NCBI GenBank assembly: GCA_010206225.2
Contig: VIQU02000004.1
Span: 83,549-147,548 of the forward strand
Direction of reading: 5' to 3'
Length of the DNA stretch: 64,000 bases
DNA from: Lachnospiraceae bacterium MD308
GTDB lineage: Bacteria; Bacillota; Clostridia; Lachnospirales; Lachnospiraceae
The position numbers were made by a program, and so were the translations under genes. The notes beneath the pieces were generated by a model. The model saw nothing but the letters and a program-made list of their open reading frames with translations. It was not told the DNA's origin and made no database searches. Below are positions 52,047 through 60,930 of this stretch, one piece after another; position 1 is the first letter of the stretch, and each line of letters opens with the position of its first letter.

Positions 52047-52970
52047 ATGCGCTATGTGAAGTGGCTGTCCCACTATCTGGACAGAAGAAGATCGGCAGTT
52101 ACCTTCGGCAAATTTGACGGGCTCCATCTGGGGCATCAGAAACTGGTCGAAAGGGTACTTGAGCTGAAAAAAGAAAATAATATCGTAGGCGCAGTATGTG
52201 CGTTTGACATGCGTCCTCTGTGGAAAACGAAGCAGATGCGCATGGAACGTCTGATGACGGGCAAAGAGAGATATCATCATTTGGATAAAGAGATAGATTA
52301 TCTTGTAGAATGTCCGTTTACAGAAAATTTTCGGAGTATGACGGCAGAAGATTTTATACGCGATGTCATATGCGGGGTATTCCACGCGGATTATGTGGTG
52401 GTTGGAACGGATTTCAGGTTCGGGCGTGATCAGGGCGGAGATGTCCATACTCTTGAGTATTATGCAAAAGAGTATGGATATGAGCCTGTGGTGATCGAGA
52501 AGGAACGTTATAATGGAAATATTATCAGCAGTACCTATATCCGGGATGTTCTGAAGGGAGGGAATGTCCGCCTGACAAATTATCTGCTGGGATACCCGTT
52601 TGAGGTGAATGGAAGGGTGGAGCACGGCAGGCAGCTTGGAAGGACTCTTGGGTTCCCTACGATGAACGTGGCATGGCCGGAATATAAGCTTGTACCTCCG
52701 AGGGGCGTATATGTCAGTGAGATCACGGTCGATGGACTGAAATATCCGGGGATTTCGAATGTGGGAGTGAAGCCGACGGTATCGAAGGATGACAAGGTGG
52801 TGCTGGAGAGTTTTCTGTTTGGTTATGGCAGCGACGCGTATGGGAAGAAGATAAAGGCCGAGTTTTTGGAATTTCGGCGACCGGAACAAAAGTTTGGCAG
52901 TATAGACGAAATGAAAGTCTGTATCGATAAAGATATTGCATACGGGAAAAGATACTTTGGGATAGAGTAG
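52047..52970 (+). CDS. ribF: Bifunctional riboflavin kinase/FMN adenylyltransferase
   Basis: 307 aa. The adenylyltransferase half has FGKFDGLHLGHQKLV (about 25-39, HxGH nucleotide site) and STYIRDVLKGGNV; the kinase half starts near GRVEHGRQLGRTLGFPTMNV (about 190-209). It makes FMN and FAD from riboflavin. AAGGAG lies 9 bases before the ATG. Position after truB is the Firmicute norm. Confidence 0.97.
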   Translation: MRYVKWLSHYLDRRRSAVTFGKFDGLHLGHQKLVERVLELKKENNIVGAVCAFDMRPLWKTKQMRMERLMTGKERYHHLDKEIDYLVECPFTENFRSMTAEDFIRDVICGVFHADYVVVGTDFRFGRDQGGDVHTLEYYAKEYGYEPVVIEKERYNGNIISSTYIRDVLKGGNVRLTNYLLGYPFEVNGRVEHGRQLGRTLGFPTMNVAWPEYKLVPPRGVYVSEITVDGLKYPGISNVGVKPTVSKDDKVVLESFLFGYGSDAYGKKIKAEFLEFRRPEQKFGSIDEMKVCIDKDIAYGKRYFGIE

Positions 52971-52986
52971 CGAAGGAGAATTACAA

Positions 52987-54642
52987 ATGAGTATAACAGA
53001 GGTATTTTTGTTGTTTGGCGGACTGGGATTTTTCCTTTACGGCATGAAACTTATGAGTGAAGGACTGGAGAAGGCAGCCGGCGCCAAGATGAGAAGTATT
53101 CTTGAATTTTTTACACAGAACCGTTTTATCGGGATGGTAGTGGGAATCGTATTTACCGCGATCATACAGTCTTCGAATGCGACTACGGTAATGGTGGTGA
53201 GTTTCGTTAACTCTGGTCTGATGAATCTGATGCAGGCCTCGGGAGTGATTTTAGGAGCCAATATTGGTACGACGGTGACAGGACAGTTGATTGCCTTTAA
53301 TCTGTCGGATATTGCGCCGTTGATCGTAATCGTCGGTGTAGTCATGACGATGTTCTGTAAAAAGCAGAGCGTGAAGAAAATCGGAGAAGTGATCTTAGGT
53401 TTCGGTATTCTGTTCATGGGGCTTCGGATCATGGGAGAGAGTATGGAGGCGGTCAAAGAATCTCCGGCAATTTTGAATTTCCTTGCTTCTTTGAAGAATC
53501 CATTTGCGGCAATCTTTGTTGGAATGGCGATCACTTCTGTACTGCAGAGCTCTTCCGCGACGGTGGGCATCATTCTTCTGATGGTTTCACAGGGACTTTT
53601 GGATTTTCGGATCTGTCCGTTTATGATACTTGGATGCAATATCGGTTCCTGTGTGTCTGCACTGGCGGCAAGCTTGAGCGGAAAAAAGGATGCGAAGCGC
53701 GCGGCTCTGATACATTTTTTCTTCAATGTCATCGGGTCTGCGATTATGTTTGTAATTTTGATGGCGGCGTTGGATCCGATCACGGATGCGCTGCTTGCAA
53801 TATCGGGCGGTAGTCTTTCCCGTGCAGTTGCGAATGTACATACGCTGATGAAGGTGTTTGAAGTGGCAATGCTGTTCCCGTTCATGGGCTGGATCGTAAA
53901 GCTTACCTACAAAGCAGTTCCGGGCACAGATCATGAAGGGAAGGACGAATATGATCTTCTGTATATCAAGAAATCGCTGATGTCCCCGTCAACAGCAGTG
54001 ATGGATGCGATCCATGAGATCGAACATATGGGCAAGGTGGCGATTGCCAATCTTGAGCTTGGAATGGATGCCCTGTGTGAAAAAGACGAAGAGAAGCTTG
54101 AGAAAGTTTATAAGATAGAGGATTACATTGATTTTATGAACAGTAAGATCACAGATTATCTCGTGAAGGTCAATGAGATCGATCTTCCTCTGGCAGACGC
54201 GGAAAAGCTCGGCGGGCTCTTCCATGTGGTAAACGATATCGAACGGATCGGAGACCATGCGGAGAACCTTGCGGATTCTGCTTCAACCCGGATCCGGGAT
54301 AATGTGGAGCTTAGCGATAAGGCGAAGCGGCAGCTTCGGGATATGATGAAGGATGTGATCACACTGTTTGAATATTCTCTTGATATGTTCACTAACAGCA
54401 ACCAGCGTCATATGAAGGAAATCCTTGCGCTGGAGGATCAGATAGACGAGCAGGAGAGAAATCTTCAGAAAGTACACGTAAAGCGTCTTGCCAAGAATAA
54501 ATGTACTCCTATGTCAGGTATGATCTTCTCGGATACGGTGTCAGGACTTGAGCGTGTGGCAGATCATGCGACGAATATAGCGTTTGCGATCATAGAACCG
54601 TTTGACAGCCGGGAAGAGGAGCGGATCGAAGACGAATTATAA
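52987..54642 (+). CDS. Na/Pi cotransporter family protein with PhoU-like domain
   Basis: 551 aa. About eight to nine hydrophobic helices form two repeats with the signature QSSNATTVM (about 62-70) and QSSSATVGI (about 190), each a Na/Pi cotransport motif; the C-terminal third (about 335-551) is a soluble helical PhoU-type domain with HVVNDIERIGDHAENLAD. It likely moves phosphate with Na+ or controls phosphate export. AAGGAGAATTAC precedes the ATG. It is 16 bp after ribF and so likely read through from that operon. Confidence 0.93.
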   Translation: MSITEVFLLFGGLGFFLYGMKLMSEGLEKAAGAKMRSILEFFTQNRFIGMVVGIVFTAIIQSSNATTVMVVSFVNSGLMNLMQASGVILGANIGTTVTGQLIAFNLSDIAPLIVIVGVVMTMFCKKQSVKKIGEVILGFGILFMGLRIMGESMEAVKESPAILNFLASLKNPFAAIFVGMAITSVLQSSSATVGIILLMVSQGLLDFRICPFMILGCNIGSCVSALAASLSGKKDAKRAALIHFFFNVIGSAIMFVILMAALDPITDALLAISGGSLSRAVANVHTLMKVFEVAMLFPFMGWIVKLTYKAVPGTDHEGKDEYDLLYIKKSLMSPSTAVMDAIHEIEHMGKVAIANLELGMDALCEKDEEKLEKVYKIEDYIDFMNSKITDYLVKVNEIDLPLADAEKLGGLFHVVNDIERIGDHAENLADSASTRIRDNVELSDKAKRQLRDMMKDVITLFEYSLDMFTNSNQRHMKEILALEDQIDEQERNLQKVHVKRLAKNKCTPMSGMIFSDTVSGLERVADHATNIAFAIIEPFDSREEERIEDEL

Positions 54643-54649
54643 TTTTCTC

Positions 54650-54678
54650 TTTACATGAGGGAACACTTATGATATACT
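54650..54678 (+). promoter_or_regulatory. Sigma-A promoter of rpsO
   Basis: TTTACA (54650-54655), 17 bp, TATACT (54673-54678). Expected start near 54685, giving an ~87-nt leader. Confidence 0.8.
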
Positions 54679-54692
54679 TTTTCAGTATGTAA

Positions 54693-54739
54693 GCCAGTGT
54701 TCGGTAATCGGATACTCCAGCCGTTACTTAATACTTGGC
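54693..54739 (+). ncRNA. rpsO leader structure, candidate S15 autoregulatory site
   Basis: Outer stem GCCAGTGTT (54693-54701) with AATACTTGGC (54730-54739), one bulged base; inner hairpin GTAA-T-CGG (54704-54711) with CCG-TTAC (54721-54727). A nested stem of this size before S15 fits an S15-binding mRNA leader, but the sequence is not one I can identify. Confidence 0.6.
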
Positions 54740-54771
54740 GGTTTCATATAGTTTAAAGGAGGATATTTACT

Positions 54772-55038
54772 ATGATTTCAAAAGAGATGAAAGAAAAGAT
54801 TGTGGCAGATTATGGAAGAACACCGGGAGATACAGGTTCACCGGAGGTTCAGGTAGCAATCCTTACGGCAAGGATCAATGATCTGACAGAGCATTTTAAG
54901 GCGAACCCGAAGGATCATCATTCAAGAAGAGGACTTCTTAAGATGGTTGGACAGAGAAGAGGACTTCTTGCATATCTGAAGAAGGTGGATATCGAGAGAT
55001 ATCGTACGCTGATTGAGAGATTAGGCTTAAGAAAATAA
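54772..55038 (+). CDS. rpsO: 30S ribosomal protein S15
   Basis: 88 aa, the usual size. [22 protein letters not shown] (in part), [20 protein letters not shown] and the ending [11 protein letters not shown] are standard for S15, which binds 16S rRNA helices 20-22. AAAGGAGGATATTTACT precedes the ATG. It has its own promoter and terminator and a folded leader. pnp follows, a common neighbour. Confidence 0.98.
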   Translation: MISKEMKEKIVADYGRTPGDTGSPEVQVAILTARINDLTEHFKANPKDHHSRRGLLKMVGQRRGLLAYLKKVDIERYRTLIERLGLRK

Positions 55039-55063
55039 CAGCGTCGTTAAGATGTATGCAGAG

Positions 55064-55099
55064 AAAGAAGTGTTTTGCGAAAAGGCACTTCTTTTTTTT
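55064..55099 (+). terminator. Terminator after rpsO
   Basis: AAAGAAGTG / CACTTCTTT stem with an 13-nt loop, followed by TTTTT. The pnp promoter overlaps its right side. Confidence 0.85.
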
Positions 55100-55108
55100 G
55101 CGCAGTTG

Positions 55109-55117
55109 TGTTATAAT
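55109..55117 (+). promoter_or_regulatory. Extended -10 promoter of pnp
   Basis: TGTTATAAT is an extended -10 (TG-n-TATAAT). The -35 region (TTCTTT) lies inside the rpsO terminator tail and is weak. Confidence 0.6.
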
Positions 55118-55127
55118 GTTAAAGCTT

Positions 55128-55217
55128 GCGGATAAGTATGCATGTACCGAGACCACTGAAAAGCGTATTTTGCCGATAAAAGTATGTTTTTCAGTAGTTT
55201 CGGAAGCTCTTGTCCGC
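55128..55217 (+). ncRNA. pnp leader with long nested stem
   Basis: Outer helix GCGGATAAG (55128-55136) with CTTGTCCGC (55209-55217), inner helix CCGAGACCACTGAAAA (55147-55162) with TTTTCAGTAGTTTCGG (55188-55203), a few mismatches. The fold occupies most of the ~135-nt leader and ends about 40 nt before the pnp start. It could be a target for RNase III or PNPase-based autoregulation, as in Escherichia coli pnp. Confidence 0.65.
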
Positions 55218-55258
55218 GACGGAAATTATAATAGTTCTGTAAAGAAAAGGAGAAGAAT

Positions 55259-57346
55259 ATGTACAAAAAGTTTGAAATGGAACTGGCAGGCAGGACGCTT
55301 CGTGTAGATGTGGATAGAGTTGCAAAGCAGGCGAATGGGGCGGTTCTTATGCATTACGGCGACACTACGGTTCTGTGTACGGCTACTGCATCGGAGAAGC
55401 CAAGAGAGGGGATCGATTTTTTCCCGCTCAGTGTGGAGTATAACGAGAGACTGTATTCGGTAGGAAAGATTCCGGGCGGCTTCAATAAGAGAGAAGGGAA
55501 GGCATCGGAGAATGCGGTTCTTACGGACCGTGTGATCGATCGTCCTATGAGACCGTTGTTTCCGAAGGATTACCGCAATGATGTGACATTGGAGAATCTG
55601 GTGCTGTCTGTAGATCAGGATTGTTCCCCGGAGCTTACTGCGATGCTTGGCGCTGCGATTGCTACGACGATTTCGGATATTCCTTTTGACGGACCCATCT
55701 CTACCACGCAGGTAGGGCTGGTTGACGGAGAATTTGTATATAATCCCACGGCGGCGCAGAAGGAGGCGTCTGATCTTGCGCTTACCGTTGCTTCTACGAG
55801 AGATAAGGTGATTATGATCGAGGCCGGCGCCAACGAAGTTCCGGAGCAGAAGATGATCGAGGCGATCTTTTCAGCGCATGAGCTCAATCAGGAAGTGATC
55901 GCGTTTATTGATACGATCGTAGCCGAGTGCGGCAAAGAGAAGCACACTTATGAAAGCTGCGCGGTGCCGGAGGAGTTATTTGCGGCAATCAAAGAGATCG
56001 TCCCGCCGGAGGCGATGGAAGAGGCGGTATTCACAGATGAAAAGCAGGTAAGGGAGGAGAATATCCGTCAGATCACTGAAAGGTTAGAAGAAGCTTTTGC
56101 TGAGAACGAAGAATGGCTTGCAGTTCTTTCAGAAGCTGTGTACCAGTATCAGAAGAAGACAGTCCGCAAGATGATCTTAAAGGATCACAAGCGTCCGGAT
56201 GGAAGAGCGATTGATGAGATCCGTCCGCTGGCGGCAGAGGTGGATCTGATTCCGAGAGTTCACGGTTCTGCCATGTTTACCCGCGGACAGACGCAGATCT
56301 GTACGATTACGACGCTTGCGCCGCTTGCGGAGGCGCAGAGACTGGATGGACTTGATGAGGCAGAGACCTCTAAGAGATATATGCACCACTATAATTTCCC
56401 ATCCTACTCCGTGGGTGAGACAAGACCTTCCAGAGGGCCGGGACGCCGTGAGATCGGTCATGGCGCTTTGGCGGAGCGTGCCCTTGTGCCGGTGCTGCCG
56501 AGCGAGACAGAATTCCCGTATGCGATCCGTACCGTATCGGAGACCTTTGAGTCCAACGGTTCTACTTCTCAGGCGAGCGTGTGCGCCTCTTCCATGTCAC
56601 TGATGACGGCAGGTGTGCCGATCAAATCTGCGGTGGCAGGTATTTCCGCAGGTCTTGTGACCGGAGAGACCGACGATGATTATTTGGTGCTCACGGACAT
56701 TCAGGGTCTGGAGGACTTTTTCGGAGATATGGACTTTAAGGTGGCTGGTACTCATAAGGGGATTACAGCCATTCAGATGGACATTAAGATCCACGGGCTT
56801 ACAAGACCGATCATTGAAGAGGCGATTGCCGCTACGAAGAAAGCGAGAACCTACATTATTGATAAGATCATGAATCAGGCGATCGCAGAGCCGAGACCGG
56901 AGGTCGGCCCATATGCGCCGAAGATCATCCAGATGCAGATCGATCCGCAGAAGATCGGCGACGTTGTGGGACAGCGCGGCAAGACGATCAATTCGATCAT
57001 TGAGCAGACAGGTGTTAAGATCGACATTACAGATGACGGCAGCGTATCCATCTGCGGAACAGATCAGGCTATGATGGATGAGGCGAGAAAGATCATCTAT
57101 ATTATCGTTACCGATTTTGAAGCAGGACAGGTTCTTGAAGGAAAGGTTGTCAGCATTAAGGAATTCGGAGCATTCATCGAGTTCGCTCCAGGCAAGGAGG
57201 GCATGATCCACATCTCCAAGATCTCAAAAGAAAGAGTCAACCATGTGGAAGACGTGCTGACTCTGGGTGATAAAGTAAAAGTTGTTTGTCTTGGCAAGGA
57301 CAAGATGGGAAGATTTTCTTTCAGCATGAAAGATGTAGCAGAATAA
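55259..57346 (+). CDS. pnp: Polynucleotide phosphorylase
   Basis: 695 aa. Two RNase PH domains flank a helical domain and are followed by KH and S1 domains. Recognisable parts are GGFNKREGKASENAVLTDR-like RNA-binding loop, RPLFPKDYRNDV, the second PH active site (SNGSTSQASVCASSM, DFFGDMDFKVAGT with the metal Asp) and the KH loop VVGQRGKTINSI, then GKVVSIKEFGAFIEFAPGKEG. It degrades mRNA from the 3' end with phosphate. Its leader is folded, and a strong terminator follows. Confidence 0.98.
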   Translation: MYKKFEMELAGRTLRVDVDRVAKQANGAVLMHYGDTTVLCTATASEKPREGIDFFPLSVEYNERLYSVGKIPGGFNKREGKASENAVLTDRVIDRPMRPLFPKDYRNDVTLENLVLSVDQDCSPELTAMLGAAIATTISDIPFDGPISTTQVGLVDGEFVYNPTAAQKEASDLALTVASTRDKVIMIEAGANEVPEQKMIEAIFSAHELNQEVIAFIDTIVAECGKEKHTYESCAVPEELFAAIKEIVPPEAMEEAVFTDEKQVREENIRQITERLEEAFAENEEWLAVLSEAVYQYQKKTVRKMILKDHKRPDGRAIDEIRPLAAEVDLIPRVHGSAMFTRGQTQICTITTLAPLAEAQRLDGLDEAETSKRYMHHYNFPSYSVGETRPSRGPGRREIGHGALAERALVPVLPSETEFPYAIRTVSETFESNGSTSQASVCASSMSLMTAGVPIKSAVAGISAGLVTGETDDDYLVLTDIQGLEDFFGDMDFKVAGTHKGITAIQMDIKIHGLTRPIIEEAIAATKKARTYIIDKIMNQAIAEPRPEVGPYAPKIIQMQIDPQKIGDVVGQRGKTINSIIEQTGVKIDITDDGSVSICGTDQAMMDEARKIIYIIVTDFEAGQVLEGKVVSIKEFGAFIEFAPGKEGMIHISKISKERVNHVEDVLTLGDKVKVVCLGKDKMGRFSFSMKDVAE

Positions 57347-57377
57347 AAAGAGAAAGACAAAGAAGCAGTTGAAAAGA

Positions 57378-57431
57378 GCTGCAAAACCAGCGATGACGGA
57401 AGTGATCAATCATTGGTTTTGCAGCTTTTTG
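57378..57431 (+). terminator. Terminator after pnp
   Basis: AGCTGCAAAACCA (57378-57390) pairs with TGGTTTTGCAGCT (57414-57426), then TTTTT. The loop is 23 nt. Confidence 0.88.
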
Positions 57432-57487
57432 TTATGGACAGTTTTTAGGCGCCGGCTGGATTGACAATCGTACAGATGGAATTTTTT

Positions 57488-57516
57488 GGAATAATTCGGG
57501 AGCATGGACATATATT
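57488..57516 (+). promoter_or_regulatory. Possible sigma-E promoter of the spoIIIA operon
   Basis: CATATATT (57509-57516) resembles the sigma-E -10 (CATACANT), with AATAATT (57490-57496) 12 bp upstream as a weak -35. It is 22 bp before the spoIIIAA ATG. spoIIIA operons are sigma-E controlled in known spore-formers; the match here is approximate. Confidence 0.4.
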
Positions 57517-57537
57517 GAGTTAAAGAGGTGGACAAAT

Positions 57538-58449
57538 ATGCAGGAAAACAGGATGATCAATCTATTGCCCGGAAGTATCCGCAGGATAGTAAAGGGGCAG
57601 ATCACGGATATCGGAGATCTTCAGGAAATCCGTCTTAGGGCGGGGAAGCCGCTGATCTTTTTGTGCCGGGGCGAGGAATTTGTGCCGGAGAAAGAAAAGG
57701 GGCGGAAGTATATTGTATCGAAAGAAGAGATTGATGAGCTGATGGAGTACGTCAGCAGTTATTCTTTGTATGCGTTTGAGGAGGAGATGAAGCAGGGGTT
57801 TATCACGGTCGGGGGAGGCCACCGGGTAGGAATGGCGGGACAGGCGATCATAGAAAACGGAAAGGTTAAAAACCTTCGCTATATCACTTCTTTGAATGTC
57901 AGGATGTCCCATGAGATACCCGGCTGCGGGGACAAGGTATTTCCCTTTATCACCCGGCGCCGGCGTCCGCTGCACACGCTTCTTGTATCGCCGCCGGGAT
58001 GTGGGAAGACAACGCTTCTTCGTGATCTGATACGGCAGATATCCGATGGAAATTCCTACACGAAGGCGATGACAGTGGGGGTAGTGGATGAACGTTCGGA
58101 GATAGCGGGCTGCTATCACGGGGTTCCTCAGAATGATCTGGGGATCCGTACGGATGTGATGGACGCATGCCCGAAGGCGGAGGGAATGCTCATGATGATC
58201 CGTTCTATGAGACCGCAGGTGCTCGCGGTAGATGAAATCGGCGGGGAAAAGGATGTACAGGCTATCTCTTATGCTATGCACTGCGGCTTAAAAATGCTTG
58301 CCACAGCCCATGGAGAATCTATGGAGGAGTTAAAGAGTAAACCAATATTTTCCCGCATGATAGAAGAAAAAAGGTTTGAACGGTATGTTTTCCTGAAAAA
58401 CAAAGGTGAGATCGAGGATGTTTTTGACAGTGACGGGAGAGTGATGTGA
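57538..58449 (+). CDS. spoIIIAA: Stage III sporulation protein AA (ATPase)
   Basis: 303 aa. A P-loop ATPase of the secretion type: Walker A SPPGCGKTTLLRDL (about 151-164), DERSEIAG and Walker B LAVDEIGGEKD, with the N-terminal LLPGSIRRIVKGQITD. It is thought to power the SpoIIIA-SpoIIQ channel that joins mother cell and forespore. AGAGGTGGACAA precedes the ATG, and the operon continues to spoIIIAH in the usual order. Confidence 0.97.
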   Translation: MQENRMINLLPGSIRRIVKGQITDIGDLQEIRLRAGKPLIFLCRGEEFVPEKEKGRKYIVSKEEIDELMEYVSSYSLYAFEEEMKQGFITVGGGHRVGMAGQAIIENGKVKNLRYITSLNVRMSHEIPGCGDKVFPFITRRRRPLHTLLVSPPGCGKTTLLRDLIRQISDGNSYTKAMTVGVVDERSEIAGCYHGVPQNDLGIRTDVMDACPKAEGMLMMIRSMRPQVLAVDEIGGEKDVQAISYAMHCGLKMLATAHGESMEELKSKPIFSRMIEEKRFERYVFLKNKGEIEDVFDSDGRVM

Positions 58450-58450
58450 G

Positions 58451-58972
58451 ATGTTATTAAAATTATCCGGCTGTCTTTTGGTCATAGCAGCTACAACGCT
58501 TGGAGGAATGGTGTATGCAGGAAGCCTGAAGGAGCAGTACAGGCAGATCCGTTATCTGCAGAGGCTTATGTATATGATTGAGAGTGAGATCCGGTATGCT
58601 CATGCACATCTTGGCGAGATCTTCCTTCATGTATCCAGACGCGTACAGGAACCGTATAAGGGATGGCTTTTGGCTATGAGAAGGAAGATGGGACAACTGG
58701 ATTCCGGCGCTTTTGAGACGATATGGGGACAGGCAGTTGAGGAAAATCTAAGGCACAGTGGTCTGCCGCAGCGGGAATTAGAAAGGCTTACACAGCTTGG
58801 AGGGCAGCTTGGAGTGATGGACTTGAACCTTCAGTTAAAGGTGCTGACGCTGTATCAGGAGCAGTTAAGCTTAAATATGGAGGAAGCGCGGGAGGGGATG
58901 CAAACAAAAGTAAGGCTGTGCCATTGTCTGGGAGTGATGAGCGGGCTTCTGGTGGCTGTACTGCTGCTGTAG
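58451..58972 (+). CDS. spoIIIAB: Stage III sporulation protein AB
   Basis: 173 aa. An N-terminal membrane helix (about 2-22: SGCLLVIAATTLGGMVYAG) and a C-terminal hydrophobic end (MSGLLVAVLLL) flank a helical middle region; the KEQYRQIRYLQRLMYMIESEIRYAH segment is characteristic (given in part). SpoIIIAB resembles GspF-type proteins of secretion systems. It begins one base after the spoIIIAA stop. Confidence 0.95.
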   Translation: MLLKLSGCLLVIAATTLGGMVYAGSLKEQYRQIRYLQRLMYMIESEIRYAHAHLGEIFLHVSRRVQEPYKGWLLAMRRKMGQLDSGAFETIWGQAVEENLRHSGLPQRELERLTQLGGQLGVMDLNLQLKVLTLYQEQLSLNMEEAREGMQTKVRLCHCLGVMSGLLVAVLLL

Positions 58973-59052
58973 GTGCATAAGGAAGCTGCGTCGGCTGCGC
59001 TCCTGCAGAAACGGCATCAGAGCAGGGAAGATTGGCAAGAAGGAGGCAGAGG

Positions 59053-59247
59053 ATGAGTGTAAATATTATTTTTAAAATAGCGGCGGTTGGGATATTAGTA
59101 TCGGTGCTCAGTCAGGTATTAAAGCACAGCGGCAGGGAGGAGCAGGCTTTTCTGACCAGTCTTGCGGGGCTCCTTCTCGTGTTGTTCTGGATCGTCCCCT
59201 ATATCTATGACTTGTTTGAGGATATCAGACGGCTGTTTTCCCTGTGA
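59053..59247 (+). CDS. spoIIIAC: Stage III sporulation protein AC
   Basis: 64 aa, two membrane helices (about 5-22 and 35-52) with the polar LKHSGREEQAF loop between them. This is the normal SpoIIIAC size and pattern. ATG 59053 has GGAGG seven bases upstream; the longer frame to 59032 would add a basic stretch over that site. An 80-bp gap separates it from spoIIIAB. It is a membrane component of the feeding-tube complex. Confidence 0.93.
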   Translation: MSVNIIFKIAAVGILVSVLSQVLKHSGREEQAFLTSLAGLLLVLFWIVPYIYDLFEDIRRLFSL

Positions 59248-59312
59248 GTATTGATGATAAAAGCGAAAGGCAGGCTGAGTTTTATGCGGTGCAGATAGGA
59301 GGAGATGTTACT

Positions 59313-59699
59313 TTGAGCATGGTCCAAGTGGGAATTATCGGAGTTGCAGGAGCGCTTCTGGCGGTACAGTTTAAAAGCGGAAAAGCAGAGTACGGGATTT
59401 ATATCAGCATAGCGCTGAGCCTTTTGATCTTTTTCAGTATCATAAAGAATCTGGAAATGATCGTCAGGATAGTGCGGACCATAGGTGATTATATCAGCAT
59501 GGATACGGTATATATCGGGACGCTGCTTAAAATGCTTGGGATTACATATATTGCGGAATTTTCTTCCAGCATATGCAAGGACGCGGGATATCAGACGATT
59601 GCCGGACAGATTGAGATCTTCGGGAAATTGGCGGTATTGGTGCTGAGTATGCCGATTCTTATGGCGCTGCTTGACACCGTGAAAGGCTTTTTGTTATGA
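59313..59699 (+). CDS. spoIIIAD: Stage III sporulation protein AD
   Basis: 128 aa, the standard size, with four predicted membrane helices. The N-terminal MVQVGIIGVAGALLAVQFKSG and ITYIAEFSSSICKDAGY (about 93-109) are typical. The start is TTG 59313 because AGGAGGAG lies about seven bases upstream; a frame back to 59244 would add a charged 23-residue tail not seen in relatives. The end overlaps spoIIIAE by four bases. Confidence 0.93.
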   Translation: MSMVQVGIIGVAGALLAVQFKSGKAEYGIYISIALSLLIFFSIIKNLEMIVRIVRTIGDYISMDTVYIGTLLKMLGITYIAEFSSSICKDAGYQTIAGQIEIFGKLAVLVLSMPILMALLDTVKGFLL

Positions 59700-60919
59700 G
59701 CGGGCGGGGAAGGGAATCTGACAAGGCGGGAAGAATCTTAGCCGTCTTTCTGGCTGTGTTTCTGACGGTATCTTTTTCCGGGCTTTTGGCGATGGTCTTT
59801 GCGGAAGCGCGAGTGGAGGCGCAGGAGAATCTGTCTTCTGAAGCTGAGCCTGCGGATTCACAGGGGATGGGAGATCTGATACTGGGAGAGTTTCATTATG
59901 AGGATGTGGACAAAGCGCTGGAGAGTATGTTCCCGAAGGAACAGATGGATTTTCGTGATACGGTTGCCGCCGTTATAAACGGAGAGCAGGGATATTCGGC
60001 GAAGGTGCTGTGGCAGTTAATCTCCGGGCAGTTTACCTATGCATTTTCAGTGAGCAGGGAAAATCTCATTCATATCCTGATCATCGCAGTGATCGCGGCA
60101 GTATTTCATAATTTTTCCACGGTTTTTAAAAGCCGTCAGATCTGCGAGATCAGTTTTTATATCCTGTATCTTTTGCTGATCGCTTTGTGCCTTCGTTCAT
60201 TTCAGATGGTGATAGACTGGGTGAGCGCAGGAATTGAGAATCTGACAGGGTTCATGACAGTATTTTGCCCGGTTTATTTTCTGGCGGTTTCGATTGCGAA
60301 GGGGAGCGTGACAGCGGTTGCGTTTTATAATCTGGTGTTGTTTTTTATCTATGTGATCGAGCTTGTGATTGTATATTTTTTATTGCCTGTCATCCACATC
60401 TACATCATGGTAAAGGTACTTGATTTTCTGTCCTCGCAAGAATATCTGAGCAAATTCGCGGAGCTTATAGAGGTAGCCGTGTCATGGCTTTTAAAAACGC
60501 TTGTGGCCTGCGTGGTGGGACTGAATGTGATGCAGGGGATGATAAGCCCTGCCATTGATACCGTAAAAAGAAGCGCGGTTACGCGGACGGCGGAGGCAAT
60601 ACCGGGGGTAGGGGACGCCGTCGGAGGCGTGGCGGAGGTTGTGCTTGGGACGGCGGTGTTGGTGAAAAACGGAATCGGGACAGTCGGGATGGTTGTCTGT
60701 CTGGCTCTGTGCATTGTGCCGCTTGTGCAGATGGGCGCTGTCGCACTGATGTATAAGCTGGCGGCGGCTGTGATCCAGCCGGTCTCGGACAAGCGGATCG
60801 TGGGGTGTGTGGAGTGTGTCGGGGAAGGATGCCGGCTGCTGATGCGGGTGGTCTTCACGACAGGACTTTTATTCTTACTGACGATTGTTGTTGTTTCATT
60901 TGTGACAAGCAGTGTATAA
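59696..60919 (+). CDS. spoIIIAE: Stage III sporulation protein AE
   Basis: 407 aa. A signal-anchor region (about 10-32: ILAVFLAVFLTVSFSGLLAMV in part) is followed by a soluble segment and seven or so membrane helices. Late features, LNVMQGMISPAIDTVKRSAV and IPGVGDAVGGVAEVVLGTAV (each given in part), match SpoIIIAE. It is a polytopic part of the channel complex. It overlaps spoIIIAD and precedes spoIIIAF by 11 bp. Confidence 0.96.
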   Translation: MSGRGRESDKAGRILAVFLAVFLTVSFSGLLAMVFAEARVEAQENLSSEAEPADSQGMGDLILGEFHYEDVDKALESMFPKEQMDFRDTVAAVINGEQGYSAKVLWQLISGQFTYAFSVSRENLIHILIIAVIAAVFHNFSTVFKSRQICEISFYILYLLLIALCLRSFQMVIDWVSAGIENLTGFMTVFCPVYFLAVSIAKGSVTAVAFYNLVLFFIYVIELVIVYFLLPVIHIYIMVKVLDFLSSQEYLSKFAELIEVAVSWLLKTLVACVVGLNVMQGMISPAIDTVKRSAVTRTAEAIPGVGDAVGGVAEVVLGTAVLVKNGIGTVGMVVCLALCIVPLVQMGAVALMYKLAAAVIQPVSDKRIVGCVECVGEGCRLLMRVVFTTGLLFLLTIVVVSFVTSSV

Positions 60920-60930
60920 GGAGGCAGGGG

